Assembly (NCBI GenBank): GCA_964639215.1
Contig: CAZXCV010000014.1
Span: 1 to 30,811, forward strand
DNA: 30,811 nucleotides
From: UBA6120 sp964639215
GTDB lineage: Bacteria; Bacillota_I; Bacilli_A; RFN20; CAG-826
Direction of reading: 5' to 3'
In this document: positions 16,453-23,829 of the stretch, piece after piece
How positions within the stretch are numbered: the first letter of the stretch is position 1
Layout: every line of letters begins with the position of its first letter
Notes under the pieces: generated by a model
Databases searched by the model: none
What the model was told of the DNA's origin: nothing
What the model saw: the letters and a program-made list of their open reading frames with translations, nothing else
Made by a program: the position numbers and the translations under genes

Positions 16453-17061
16453 TTATTTGTTATGTAGTTGTTTAATCGGTTTGTAGGAAAAACGATGAAA
16501 ATCGGTAATTGGCCCATGGGCTAAAAGTTCCGCTTGATGTAACTTAGTGCCATACCCCTTATGAAGATCAAATCGGAAGAGCGGATACGTTTGTTGGGCT
16601 TCAATCATTATACGATCGCGCGTAACTTTAGCGATAATCGATGCAGCGGCAATCGGTAACGCCAGTTGATCACCATGAATGAGCGCTTCTTGTTTAATTT
16701 TAAGGGAAGGCAAGGTAATGGCATCAAGCATAATATAATCTGGTGTTATCTTTAATGTATCAAGCGCTTCAGTCATCGCCAGCTTAGTGGCTTCTAAAAT
16801 GTTAAGTCGGTCAATCTCACCTGGTGCGACAATCCCAATGCCGATTGCTATAGCATCACGCTGAATGACCGCGAATAGGCGTTCGCGCATCGCTGGTGTC
16901 AATAATTTTGAATCGTTAATTAATTCATTTTGATAACCACGTGGAAAAATCACGGCAGCCGCCACGACTGGTCCAGCCCACGGTCCACGACCAGCTTCAT
17001 CAACCCCAGCGATATGGTGATACTTTTCGTATACAGGTAAAGTTTGGTAAGTTAAGGCCAC
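16453..17061 (-). CDS. rnhB: Ribonuclease HII
   Basis: Cuts RNA in RNA-DNA hybrids and removes misinserted ribonucleotides. The 202 residues contain GVDEAGRGPWAGPVVAAAV with catalytic D21 and E22, MLDAITLP (D113), SIIAKVTRD (D149) and HKGYGTKLH, the full acidic set. It starts with GTG, sharing one base with the rbgA stop (TAGTG), and GAGG lies ten bases upstream. The neighbours rbgA and dprA are as in Bacillus. Confidence 0.96.
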   Translation of the reverse strand: MALTYQTLPVYEKYHHIAGVDEAGRGPWAGPVVAAAVIFPRGYQNELINDSKLLTPAMRERLFAVIQRDAIAIGIGIVAPGEIDRLNILEATKLAMTEALDTLKITPDYIMLDAITLPSLKIKQEALIHGDQLALPIAAASIIAKVTRDRIMIEAQQTYPLFRFDLHKGYGTKLHQAELLAHGPITDFHRFSYKPIKQLHNK

Positions 17062-17897
17062 TAATAGGCAACCTCAAACGAAAGACGACCAAGTTTGCCA
17101 CTTTTTACATCATCATAAAACCGCTCTTTCGCCTTATTGACATCATCGAGGAGCCCATACCTTCGCGCAACTTGTTGCATGTAGCACCCGACTTCTGGCT
17201 GGGCGGTTTCACCCACATAAACATCCAAATATCTTGGATAACCACTCCTTATATATTTATAAAGGTAGGTGGTCAGTGTATCGAGTGGTAAAATGTCGCG
17301 CTTAATCGCGCCAATCGACGCTAAATTTAAGGCCGTTAATTTTAATTCGTAATTCATCGGTAAAACGCCGGGTGTATCAAGGAGCCACAAATCTTGACGG
17401 GGTTTAATCCATTGGGGAGCGCGCGTGACTCCCGGACGATCGGATACGACGGTCGCCGCTTTCTTGGCAATGCGATTAATGAGCGTTGATTTTCCAACGT
17501 TAGGAATGCCAATCACCATGGCCCGTAGTGGTTGTGGCTTCATGCCTTTGGCGATTTGCTTGGCAATAACGTGGCGACTGATCTTTAAAGCATGGTCTAT
17601 TACTTTTTTACCAGCTTGTTGTGATAGTAAATCAACGGTAATTAAGGGCAAGTTTTTCTCAGCAAAATATTTTTCCCAGCGCGACGTGACATAGTGGTCA
17701 GCCAGGTCGCTTTTACTCATGACCAACAGATGAACTTTTGGACCTTGATACGAGGCTAAAAATGGGTGGCGCGAACTGATTGGAGCGCGAGCGTCAATCA
17801 CTTCGATAATCATATCGACAAGTTTTAAATTTTTTTCAATTTCTTTAGTAGCGACAGCCATGTGGCCGGGATACCAGTGAATCGGACGCTCGTTCAT
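17061..17897 (-). CDS. rbgA: Ribosome biogenesis GTPase A (YlqF)
   Basis: A circularly permuted GTPase needed late in 50S assembly. The 278 residues show the permuted order: N-terminal HWYPGHM and VIDARAPISSRHP, then G4 as SKSD (61-64), G1 GIPNVGKST (130-138) and G3 DTPG (174-177), with a C-terminal helical RNA-binding region. The G4 motif has Ser in place of the usual Asn of NKxD. The start lies one base after the lepB stop with no strong ribosome site, so it is probably translated by coupling. Confidence 0.95.
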   Translation of the reverse strand: MNERPIHWYPGHMAVATKEIEKNLKLVDMIIEVIDARAPISSRHPFLASYQGPKVHLLVMSKSDLADHYVTSRWEKYFAEKNLPLITVDLLSQQAGKKVIDHALKISRHVIAKQIAKGMKPQPLRAMVIGIPNVGKSTLINRIAKKAATVVSDRPGVTRAPQWIKPRQDLWLLDTPGVLPMNYELKLTALNLASIGAIKRDILPLDTLTTYLYKYIRSGYPRYLDVYVGETAQPEVGCYMQQVARRYGLLDDVNKAKERFYDDVKSGKLGRLSFEVAY

Positions 17898-17898
17898 C

Positions 17899-18534
17899 TT
17901 AATAAAACCGAGGCCATCGATAATTTCTTACGGCGCAGGTTTGCAATGTGACTCCAACGTCACTCCCATGACCGTTTGGTTCGCATGTTCCTTCAATTGA
18001 AAAAAGGACCCCGACGATTTGATTGGTTTCAAATGGTCCCATTGCACGGGAATCATACGAATTACCACGGTTATCCCCGAGGACGTAAAATTGATTATCC
18101 GCTAATATAATCGAGTTGAAACATCCAATACTCGAATGTGAACTACAAGTTTCGAGTAAATATCGATTAACATCGAGAAAAGATTGAGGAATATGTGTTT
18201 GATTGACAAATAGTTCGCCATTACCATCGAGGACAACGCGTTCGCCTGGTAAACCAATGACACGTTTGATGATGTATTTTTCTGTGGCGAGTGATGGTTG
18301 CACAATCACGATATCAAAGCGTTCAATCTGTTCGAGTCGCCATTGATGAGTATCCATCACACCGAATTCGGCATCTTGAAGTGTTGGTTCCATCGAGCGA
18401 CCGACAATTTTCACTGGCGTGTAATAAACATTATGAAAAATGACAAGACCGCCAATGATGATGAAAAAGATAAAGAAAGTGTGAAAAATGGCATTTAAAA
18501 CACGACGCCAAGTAGGATACACCTTTTTTGCCAT
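17899..18534 (-). CDS. lepB: Type I signal peptidase
   Basis: Removes signal peptides from exported proteins at the outer face of the membrane. The 211 residues have one N-terminal membrane anchor (about 15-36), the nucleophile S47 in GRSMEPTL, the general base K90 in KRVIGLPGE, and the conserved GDNRGNSYDSRAMGP. Four cysteines (C130, C138, C184, C200) lie in the external domain, which is unusual for the Gram-positive SipS type. AAAGGAG lies seven bases before the ATG. It is first in the lepB-rbgA-rnhB-dprA run, after the rplS terminator. Confidence 0.96.
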   Translation of the reverse strand: MAKKVYPTWRRVLNAIFHTFFIFFIIIGGLVIFHNVYYTPVKIVGRSMEPTLQDAEFGVMDTHQWRLEQIERFDIVIVQPSLATEKYIIKRVIGLPGERVVLDGNGELFVNQTHIPQSFLDVNRYLLETCSSHSSIGCFNSIILADNQFYVLGDNRGNSYDSRAMGPFETNQIVGVLFSIEGTCEPNGHGSDVGVTLQTCAVRNYRWPRFY

Positions 18535-18554
18535 GATTCGACTCCTTTCTCAAT

Positions 18555-18584
18555 ATTATAAACTGCTACATAAATATCGCGATA
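18555..18584 (-). promoter_or_regulatory. Possible lepB promoter with an overlapping palindrome
   Basis: TATAAT (18560-18555, minus) lies about 20 bases before the lepB ATG. The 10-bp palindrome TATCGCGATA (18575-18584) covers where a -35 would be, and no recognisable -35 is present. The palindrome could be an operator or an activator site. Confidence 0.4.
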
Positions 18585-18601
18585 AAATATCTTAATCTAA
18601 G

Positions 18602-18627
18602 AAAAAACGGCTCTTGCAAGAGCCGTT
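18602..18627 (-). terminator. Intrinsic terminator after rplS
   Basis: On the minus strand a nine-pair GC-rich stem, AACGGCTCT and AGAGCCGTT, closes a TGCA loop and is followed by T's (18605-18602). It lies eight bases past the rplS stop and makes rplS monocistronic. Confidence 0.93.
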
Positions 18628-18634
18628 GTCACTA

Positions 18635-18985
18635 TTATTTTACGATTTCTTTAATACGGGCAGCTTTGCCAGACAGATTGCGCAGATAATTAATCTTATT
18701 GCGACGCACCTTGCCCCGTTTAATCAACTCGACACGAGCAACGTTTGGTGCATGGACAGGGAAAGTTCGTTCGACGCCGACACCACCGCTTATTTTTCTC
18801 ACGGTGAATGAGGCATTGATGCCTGAGCCACGGCGGCCCATAACGACACCTTCGAATGCTTGGAGACGTTGTTTGTTGTTTTCAATGATACGGACAAACA
18901 CTTTCACAGTATCGCCTGAGCTAAATACTGGTAAGTCGTCGCGTAATTGCGTGGCGGTGATTTCATTGACCAGATTGTTATTCAT
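18635..18985 (-). CDS. rplS: Large ribosomal subunit protein bL19
   Basis: L19 sits at the 30S-50S interface. With the ATG at 18985 it has 116 residues, against 115 in Bacillus, and contains FSSGDTVKVFVRI, QAFEGVVMGRRGSG, SFTVRKISGGVGVERTFP and a basic end (RGKVRRNKINYLRNLSGKAARI in outline). The frame stays open 18 codons upstream. The chosen ATG has AAAGGAG nine bases before it and fits the family N-terminus. It is transcribed alone, from its own promoter through a structured leader to its own terminator. In Bacillus it follows trmD on the same strand; here trmD is on the other strand. Confidence 0.96.
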   Translation of the reverse strand: MNNNLVNEITATQLRDDLPVFSSGDTVKVFVRIIENNKQRLQAFEGVVMGRRGSGINASFTVRKISGGVGVERTFPVHAPNVARVELIKRGKVRRNKINYLRNLSGKAARIKEIVK

Positions 18986-19067
18986 GGTATCACGCTCCTT
19001 TGGGATGTTAGTTGTCGAATGTTCTTGATGTAGTGACACATCAGCGGACCATTCCTAGCGCAAGCGC
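18986..19067 (-). promoter_or_regulatory. Structured 5' leader of rplS (L19-leader-like)
   Basis: About 80 untranslated bases precede the ATG. They hold a hairpin AGCGC-TT-GCGCT at the 5' end and then TGATGT-GTCACT-ACATCA, followed by a single-stranded AACATTCGACAACTAAC and the ribosome site. Low-GC Gram-positive bacteria have a known L19 leader that controls rplS. Position and a small hairpin agree, but I could not align the consensus. Confidence 0.5.
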
Positions 19068-19073
19068 TTAGTT

Positions 19074-19102
19074 ATATTAGCAAATTAGGGGGCGAGTTGC
19101 AA
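19074..19102 (-). promoter_or_regulatory. rplS promoter
   Basis: On the minus strand TTGCAA (19102-19097), a 17-base spacer and TAATAT (19079-19074) are preceded by TGC, an extended -10 like that of rpsB. Confidence 0.75.
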
Positions 19103-19184
19103 CCATAAAAACCAAATGATCTTGCTGTTTTATTTTAATAAATAAAGATGGTCATTCTTTGCAAGGCTTGTAAAGTAAATTTAC

Positions 19185-19213
19185 TTGACAAACAATAACA
19201 ATTTCACTAAAAT
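19185..19213 (+). promoter_or_regulatory. rpsP promoter
   Basis: TTGACA (19185-19190), a 17-base spacer and TAAAAT (19208-19213) form a near-consensus promoter. Transcription should start near 19220 and leave a leader of about 20 bases with AAAGGAG. It is divergent from the rplS promoter. Confidence 0.88.
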
Positions 19214-19238
19214 AGTAATCGTATTAAAGGAGTAATTT

Positions 19239-19526
19239 ATGGCTGTTAAAATCCGTTTAGCCCGTGTTGGTCGTCACAAAGACCCATTCTATCGCATCGT
19301 AGCCGCTGACGCGCGATATGCTCGTGATGGTCGCTACATTGAACAAGTTGGCTTTTATGATCCATCAAAAATCGAAAAGAAAGCCGTGATTGATGAAGCG
19401 TTAGCCCTTAAGTGGTTACTACAAGGCGCGCAACCAAGCGACACCGTCCGTACGCTCTTCTCAGCTCAAGGTTTGATGACCAAGCTAGCCGAAACCAAAC
19501 TCGCAATCAAAAAGTCGGGGAAGTAA
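19239..19526 (+). CDS. rpsP: Small ribosomal subunit protein bS16
   Basis: S16 is an early-binding 30S assembly protein. The 95 residues open with VKIRLARVGRHKDPFYRIV and contain RDGRYIEQVGFYDP, both diagnostic, with the usual length of about 90. AAAGGAG lies six bases before the ATG. It is the first gene of the plus-strand run and is followed by khpA after three bases. Confidence 0.98.
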   Translation: MAVKIRLARVGRHKDPFYRIVAADARYARDGRYIEQVGFYDPSKIEKKAVIDEALALKWLLQGAQPSDTVRTLFSAQGLMTKLAETKLAIKKSGK

Positions 19527-19529
19527 TCT

Positions 19530-19796
19530 ATGGATTACGAAGCAATTATCCACGCCTTCGTTGATGACTTCATCGTTCATAAAGATGCCTTGATGATCCG
19601 AGAACTACCGAATCCTAATGATCGTGACTTAACATTACTAATTGTCGCCGAAAGCGAAGATACTTCGCGCCTAATTGGTCGCAAAGGTATTATCGCTGAC
19701 GCGCTAAGAGAAATGCTTAGTGTCGCTGGTAAAAGCGAAGGTCGTCGTATTCATCTAAAATTCGAATCGTTTGAAGCAACTAACCAAGAGGAGTAA
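19530..19796 (+). CDS. khpA: KH-domain RNA-binding protein KhpA (YlqC)
   Basis: A single KH domain protein that pairs with KhpB and binds RNA in Gram-positive bacteria, with links to cell division and small RNAs. The 88 residues include the invariant GxxG as GRKG in SRLIGRKGIIADALREML, then a strand VAGKSEGRRIHLKF. The short acidic end is ATNQEE. It follows rpsP by three bases, the standard neighbour. Its stop codon lies in a hairpin that precedes rimM. Confidence 0.93.
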   Translation: MDYEAIIHAFVDDFIVHKDALMIRELPNPNDRDLTLLIVAESEDTSRLIGRKGIIADALREMLSVAGKSEGRRIHLKFESFEATNQEE

Positions 19797-19809
19797 AATC
19801 TCCTCTTTT
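19786..19809 (+). terminator. Hairpin terminator or attenuator between khpA and rimM
   Basis: AAGAGGAG-TAAAAT-CTCCTCTT is an eight-pair stem followed by two more T's (four T's in all from 19806) and a C. The khpA TAA (19794-19796) lies in the loop. The short T-run suggests partial termination. Confidence 0.6.
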
Positions 19810-19813
19810 CATT

Positions 19814-19825
19814 TATACTAGTGCT
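19814..19825 (+). promoter_or_regulatory. Possible -10 of rimM directing a leaderless transcript
   Basis: TATACT (19814-19819) ends six bases before the rimM ATG, so transcription would begin at or next to the start codon. No Shine-Dalgarno and no clear -35 are present. Confidence 0.4.
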
Positions 19826-20329
19826 ATGGATTTATTAACCGTCGGTCAAATTGTCAACACATTTGGAACACAAGGCGAATTGAAAATCGTCTCCTTTAGC
19901 GATTTTTCTAAGTTACGGTATCAACCTGGAAATCGCTTATTGTTACGGAACGAATCCACAAACGCCGAACGTTTCGTAACCGTAACGAGTTATCGCCGTC
20001 ATCGTGGTCTCGATCTCGTCAAATTTGAAGAAATCACAAATGAAACAGCCAAGCAGTTTTTTGGTTACTATGTATTAGCATCCAAGGATGATATCAAATT
20101 ACCAAAAGCCACCTATTTCCATGCTGATTTAATCGGTTCTTCGATTATTAATAAGGAAAAACAGCAATTAGGGATTGTGACAGATGTCGTCGATTATGGT
20201 GCTCATCCAATCTTAAAAATCGAATATGAACAAAGAAAGTATCAAATCCCATTTGTTCCTTTCTTTATTGTCAAGGTTGATATTGACCACAAAGAAATTA
20301 CAATTAATCAAATCGATGGACTGATATGA
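19826..20329 (+). CDS. rimM: Ribosome maturation factor RimM
   Basis: Assists assembly of the 30S head around S19 and S13. The 167 residues open with LTVGQIVNTFGTQGELKI, the family N-terminus, then a RimM beta-barrel and a PRC-barrel with GIVTDVVDYGAHPILKIE and IPFVPFFIVKVDIDHKEITI. The ATG is fixed by the N-terminal match. No ribosome site precedes it, and the promoter-like TATACT six bases upstream points to a leaderless start. The stop overlaps the trmD ATG (ATGA). Confidence 0.97.
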   Translation: MDLLTVGQIVNTFGTQGELKIVSFSDFSKLRYQPGNRLLLRNESTNAERFVTVTSYRRHRGLDLVKFEEITNETAKQFFGYYVLASKDDIKLPKATYFHADLIGSSIINKEKQQLGIVTDVVDYGAHPILKIEYEQRKYQIPFVPFFIVKVDIDHKEITINQIDGLI

Positions 20330-21102
20330 AAATCACGATATTAACACTCTTCCCTGATATGTTCGCTGGTTTTATCTCACAGTCGATTATTAAACGCGCC
20401 CTCAGCAAACAAGTAGCGACCATCAACATCGTCAATATCCGCGATTACACGCTTGATAAATATGGCCGCGTCGATACTCCTCCAATTGGTGGTGGTGCCG
20501 GACTCGTCATGAAAGTACAACCAATCGTAAATACAATTAATCAATTAAATTTATATGATTCGCATAAAATTTTGCTTTCTCCTCATGGCGAACCATTTTC
20601 CCAAGACATCGCGCAGACATTAGCCAAGCTCGACCATGTATTATTAATTTGTGGTCATTATGAAGGCATCGATGAACGTATTACCCATTACATTGATCAG
20701 CAAATTAGTTTAGGTGATTTTATCCTAACTGGTGGCGAAATCGGTGCGATGGCGCTGACCGATGCGATTATTCGCTTATTACCGGGAGCGATTGAAGCAA
20801 CGTCGTTAGAAACCGAAAGTTTTGATGATGGATTACTCGAATACCCACAATATACTGAACCCTATAATTTTGATGGTCATATGGTCCCCGACATTTTATA
20901 TTCTGGCAACCACATCGCCATCAATAAATGGCGCCACCTGATGCGCCTAGTCGATACGCGCATCGCTCGCCCTGATTTGTTTAACGCCTATAAATTAACG
21001 TCGCAAGATATCAAATTGTTGCGAGATTATGATCAAGGCATCACTCCTGCTTGGTTAACTGATGCTATCACTAAAGGTCATAAATTTATGAAGGATCGCT
21101 AA
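20326..21102 (+). CDS. trmD: tRNA (guanine-N1-)-methyltransferase
   Basis: Methylates G37 next to the anticodon of tRNAs reading CNN and CGG-type codons, including proline tRNAs, and so prevents frameshifting. A tRNA-Pro with G at 37 is encoded at 539-615. The 258 residues are of normal length, with ITILTLFPDMF at the N-terminus, the trefoil-knot SAM site CGHYEGIDERI (109-119) and SLGDFILTGGEIGAM (128-142), and a C-terminal tRNA-binding domain with LEYPQYTEP and VPDILYSGNH. It overlaps rimM by four bases. Confidence 0.98.
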   Translation: MKITILTLFPDMFAGFISQSIIKRALSKQVATINIVNIRDYTLDKYGRVDTPPIGGGAGLVMKVQPIVNTINQLNLYDSHKILLSPHGEPFSQDIAQTLAKLDHVLLICGHYEGIDERITHYIDQQISLGDFILTGGEIGAMALTDAIIRLLPGAIEATSLETESFDDGLLEYPQYTEPYNFDGHMVPDILYSGNHIAINKWRHLMRLVDTRIARPDLFNAYKLTSQDIKLLRDYDQGITPAWLTDAITKGHKFMKDR

Positions 21103-21103
21103 C

Positions 21104-21922
21104 ATGAATATTATTGTCGCCTTAAAATATCTAATACTTGGAATCGTCCAAGGTATCGCCGAAATCTTACCCATTTCGAGCAGTGGTCATCTCGCGTTAT
21201 TACAGTATTTATTCGATGTTAATCCTGATAACGAAGCTGTTTTTGCCATTTTTCTCCATTTTGCCTCGCTATTAGCACTTCTCATTTTCTTTCGCAAACT
21301 CATCTATGAAATTGTCAAAGGTTTTATCCTTTATATCTTTAAACGCGAACCAGAGCATGCCGAGAACTTTAAACTCGGATTATTTATCATTATCGCTTCA
21401 ATCCCCGCGGCTATAGTCGGGTTCTTACTCGAGTCAGAGATCACATCGCTTTTCGGCGACCTTTTATATGTCGGTATCGGGTTTTTAATCACAGCCACGC
21501 TACTATTTTTATGGCCAGTCTTTGGTAAAAAAACGACTGATCGATTAACAATTAAACACGCGATGGTTGCTGGTGTATTTCAAGCGATGGGAATTCTGCC
21601 CGGTATATCACGCTCAGGAATTACTATCACTGGCGCGAAAGTCAGCGGATTAGATGAACAATCGGCTAAACGCTTCGCTTTTCTACTGTTCATCCCGATT
21701 GCTTTAGGAAGTTTTGTGTTGAGTCTTACTGATGTAGAACAAGTATTAACCGCGAGTCCTAATACGCTTATTTATTATGTGATTGCCCTCGTCGCCTCAT
21801 TTATCTTCACTTACGCCGCGTTAATGTTCATCTTCAAAAAATTTCGCTATTCACAAGCGAAATATTTTGGAATCTATTTATTAGCAATCGGTATCACGAC
21901 GATTATCATCAGTCTTCTTTAA
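21104..21922 (+). CDS. uppP: Undecaprenyl-diphosphatase (BacA family)
   Basis: Dephosphorylates undecaprenyl diphosphate outside the membrane to recycle the lipid carrier, and gives bacitracin resistance. The 272 residues contain about seven or eight membrane segments and both active-site motifs: GIVQGIAEILPISSSGHL (13-30, with Q16 and E20) and PGISRSGIT (166-174). AAGGA lies eight bases before the ATG, one base past the trmD stop. uppP is not part of the Bacillus rpsP-trmD group, so it joined this run separately. Its stop overlaps the ffh stop tail to tail. Confidence 0.96.
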   Translation: MNIIVALKYLILGIVQGIAEILPISSSGHLALLQYLFDVNPDNEAVFAIFLHFASLLALLIFFRKLIYEIVKGFILYIFKREPEHAENFKLGLFIIIASIPAAIVGFLLESEITSLFGDLLYVGIGFLITATLLFLWPVFGKKTTDRLTIKHAMVAGVFQAMGILPGISRSGITITGAKVSGLDEQSAKRFAFLLFIPIALGSFVLSLTDVEQVLTASPNTLIYYVIALVASFIFTYAALMFIFKKFRYSQAKYFGIYLLAIGITTIIISLL

Positions 21923-23259
21923 TTCTTAAATGGGAACCCGCCCATGCCACCACCGGGGAATTTACCCTTATTCTGATTAAGCATGCGCATCATGTCACGC
22001 GTTTGCTCATATTTTTTGATGACGCGGTTAATATCGGTACTTGTCTTGCCACTACCTTTGGCAATCCGAAGTTTTCGTGAATTGCGCAAGATGTCAGGAT
22101 TCTGACGTTCTTCTGGTGTCATCGAATTAATGATTGTTTCAAAGTTTTGCATTTCTTGTTCCGCTTGCGCTTGCTGTTCGGCGCTGATTTTCGGTATTCC
22201 GGGTATTAATTTTATGAGACCACCGAGTGAACCAAGCTTTTGAACTTGACGCATTTGTGCCAACATATCATTTAAATCGAAGTGGCCGCTCATCATCTTC
22301 TCAACCGATTTCTTCGCCTCTTTTTCATCGATCTTTTCTTTGGCTTTTTCAATCAGGGTAACAACATCACCCATTCCTAAAATACGATCAGCCATCCGCT
22401 CGGGATAAAACATTTCTAGATCATCAATTTTTTCGCCAACACCAATAAATTTAATAGGTAAGCCGGTTAAATGACGAATTGAGAGGGCAGCACCACCACG
22501 AGCGTCACCATCGAGTTTTGTCATTATTAGACCCGTTAATGTCAGTTGCTCGTGAAATGATTGAGCAACGTTATAAGCATCCTGGCCACTCATGGCATCG
22601 ACAATTAAAAGTGTTTCTAGCACATGAACGCTGGCTTGAATATCACGAAGTTCTTGCATAAGCTTTGTATCGATATTTAAGCGACCAGCCGTATCGATGA
22701 GAACCACATCATAATTAGCGGCGATTTTTTTTGTCTCAGACATTATGTCGAGAACATTGTTAGTCGCGCGATCACTATAAAAAGTGGCGCCAACTTGCTT
22801 GGCCAATGTTTCAAGTTGATCGATAGCAGCCGGACGATAAATGTCGGCTCCAACGATTAAAACACGCTTCTTCTCCTTGTCTTGATACAACTTGGCCAAT
22901 TTTGCAATCGTCGTCGTTTTTCCTGTTCCTTGGAGGCCAACGACTAATAGATAATTTGGTTGGTCATTTTTTAAATGAATACTCGCTTCATCCGCGCCTA
23001 ATAATGTCACTAATTGTTCACGGACGATTTTGACAAGTGTTTGTCCGGGGTTGAGTGAACCAAACACTTCAGTGCCCCTCGCTGCTTCGCTAATATTTTC
23101 TAAAAAAGTCCGGACGACTTTTAAATTAACGTCAGCCTCGAGTAATGCAATCCGAATTTCGCCGAGCATCGTCTCCATGTTCGTTTCTGTCAGTCGCGCT
23201 TCACCGCGTAATTTTTTAAAGATTAGTTGAAATTTTTCGGTTAATGATTCAAATGCCAT
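21919..23259 (-). CDS. ffh: Signal recognition particle protein Ffh (SRP54)
   Basis: The SRP GTPase that binds signal sequences at the ribosome. The 446 residues comprise N and G domains with GLQGTGKT (108-115), DTAGR (189-193) and TKLDGDARGGA (247-257), and an M domain with the SRP RNA-binding SRKLRIAKGSG (394-404) and a flexible finger region. It ends in a Gly/Met-rich tail. AAGGA inside ylxM lies 11 bases before the ATG, and the start overlaps the ylxM end by 11 bases. Its partner receptor FtsY is two genes upstream. Confidence 0.98.
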   Translation of the reverse strand: MAFESLTEKFQLIFKKLRGEARLTETNMETMLGEIRIALLEADVNLKVVRTFLENISEAARGTEVFGSLNPGQTLVKIVREQLVTLLGADEASIHLKNDQPNYLLVVGLQGTGKTTTIAKLAKLYQDKEKKRVLIVGADIYRPAAIDQLETLAKQVGATFYSDRATNNVLDIMSETKKIAANYDVVLIDTAGRLNIDTKLMQELRDIQASVHVLETLLIVDAMSGQDAYNVAQSFHEQLTLTGLIMTKLDGDARGGAALSIRHLTGLPIKFIGVGEKIDDLEMFYPERMADRILGMGDVVTLIEKAKEKIDEKEAKKSVEKMMSGHFDLNDMLAQMRQVQKLGSLGGLIKLIPGIPKISAEQQAQAEQEMQNFETIINSMTPEERQNPDILRNSRKLRIAKGSGKTSTDINRVIKKYEQTRDMMRMLNQNKGKFPGGGMGGFPFKN

Positions 23260-23581
23260 GTGTTAAATGTTCCTTAATTTGCGCGATGATGTTCTTTAGC
23301 TCGGTTTTTGATGCTCCTTCAAGCTGATCGAGCAGTTTGATGATCGTGTCTTCTTTTGCTAATAAGGCGAGGCGCTCTTCAAATTCATGAAGCTTCTCGC
23401 TGCTTTGTTTGATGATATCATTGACAGCGCTACGCGAAATACGTTGTTCGTCAGCAATTTCTTGCATCGTCAAATCATAGAAAAAATATTGCTCCATGAT
23501 CTGCTTCTGATGGAAGGTCAGTAGTGGTCCATATTTTGCAAGCAAGCGTCCAATTTGCTCATAATTTGTGACTTTGGTCAT
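23249..23581 (-). CDS. ylxM: YlxM family helix-turn-helix protein (SRP-associated)
   Basis: YlxM proteins (UPF0122) are small and have a sigma-70 region-4-like helix-turn-helix. In Streptococcus the homologue modulates SRP activity. The 110 residues contain LLTFHQKQIMEQYFFYDLTMQEIADEQ in outline and the recognition helix ISRSAVNDIIKQS at about 49-61, followed by a coiled C-terminal helix. The ATG overlaps the stop of the upstream membrane protein (ATGA), and its end overlaps ffh by 11 bases, so the three are translated in series. Confidence 0.9.
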   Translation of the reverse strand: MTKVTNYEQIGRLLAKYGPLLTFHQKQIMEQYFFYDLTMQEIADEQRISRSAVNDIIKQSSEKLHEFEERLALLAKEDTIIKLLDQLEGASKTELKNIIAQIKEHLTHGI

Positions 23582-23829
23582 AATATTTGCCCGAATATAT
23601 ACGATATTGCTAATAGAACGATAAATATCGTCGCAAAGTTACGATGAAAACTCAAATTCTTATAAAACGGAACACTAGTTCGTTCGCGTCGTAAATAAGC
23701 AAAAAGGAATGCCATCACAAACGCCACAACAATGTCGATTACGAAATATGGAACACCAAGTAAGCGTAGTAAAAACGTAATCGCTAAATCAACTAAGATG
23801 AATAATAACAATGTCCCAAGAAAACCCAT
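23578..23829 (-). CDS. Small three-helix membrane protein of unknown function in the SRP operon
   Basis: I do not recognise this family. With the ATG at 23829 it has 83 residues. An upstream in-frame ATG at 23847 would add six. The later start is preferred because it forms TAATG with the ftsY stop and has AGGAG seven bases before it. The chain shows a hydrophobic helix at about 3-23, a second at about 27-45 ending in AYLRRER, and a third at about 64-82. The loop between the last two is basic and probably cytoplasmic. No signal peptide site, cysteine or catalytic motif is visible. It is coupled to ftsY upstream and ylxM downstream, which suggests a role near SRP targeting or membrane insertion, by context only. 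Confidence 0.82.
   Translation of the reverse strand: MGFLGTLLLFILVDLAITFLLRLLGVPYFVIDIVVAFVMAFLFAYLRRERTSVPFYKNLSFHRNFATIFIVLLAISYIFGQIL

Noticed and set aside
18986..19039. Extending rplS 18 codons upstream
   Set aside because: The added residues are not part of L19, and AAAGGAG sits just before the ATG at 18985.
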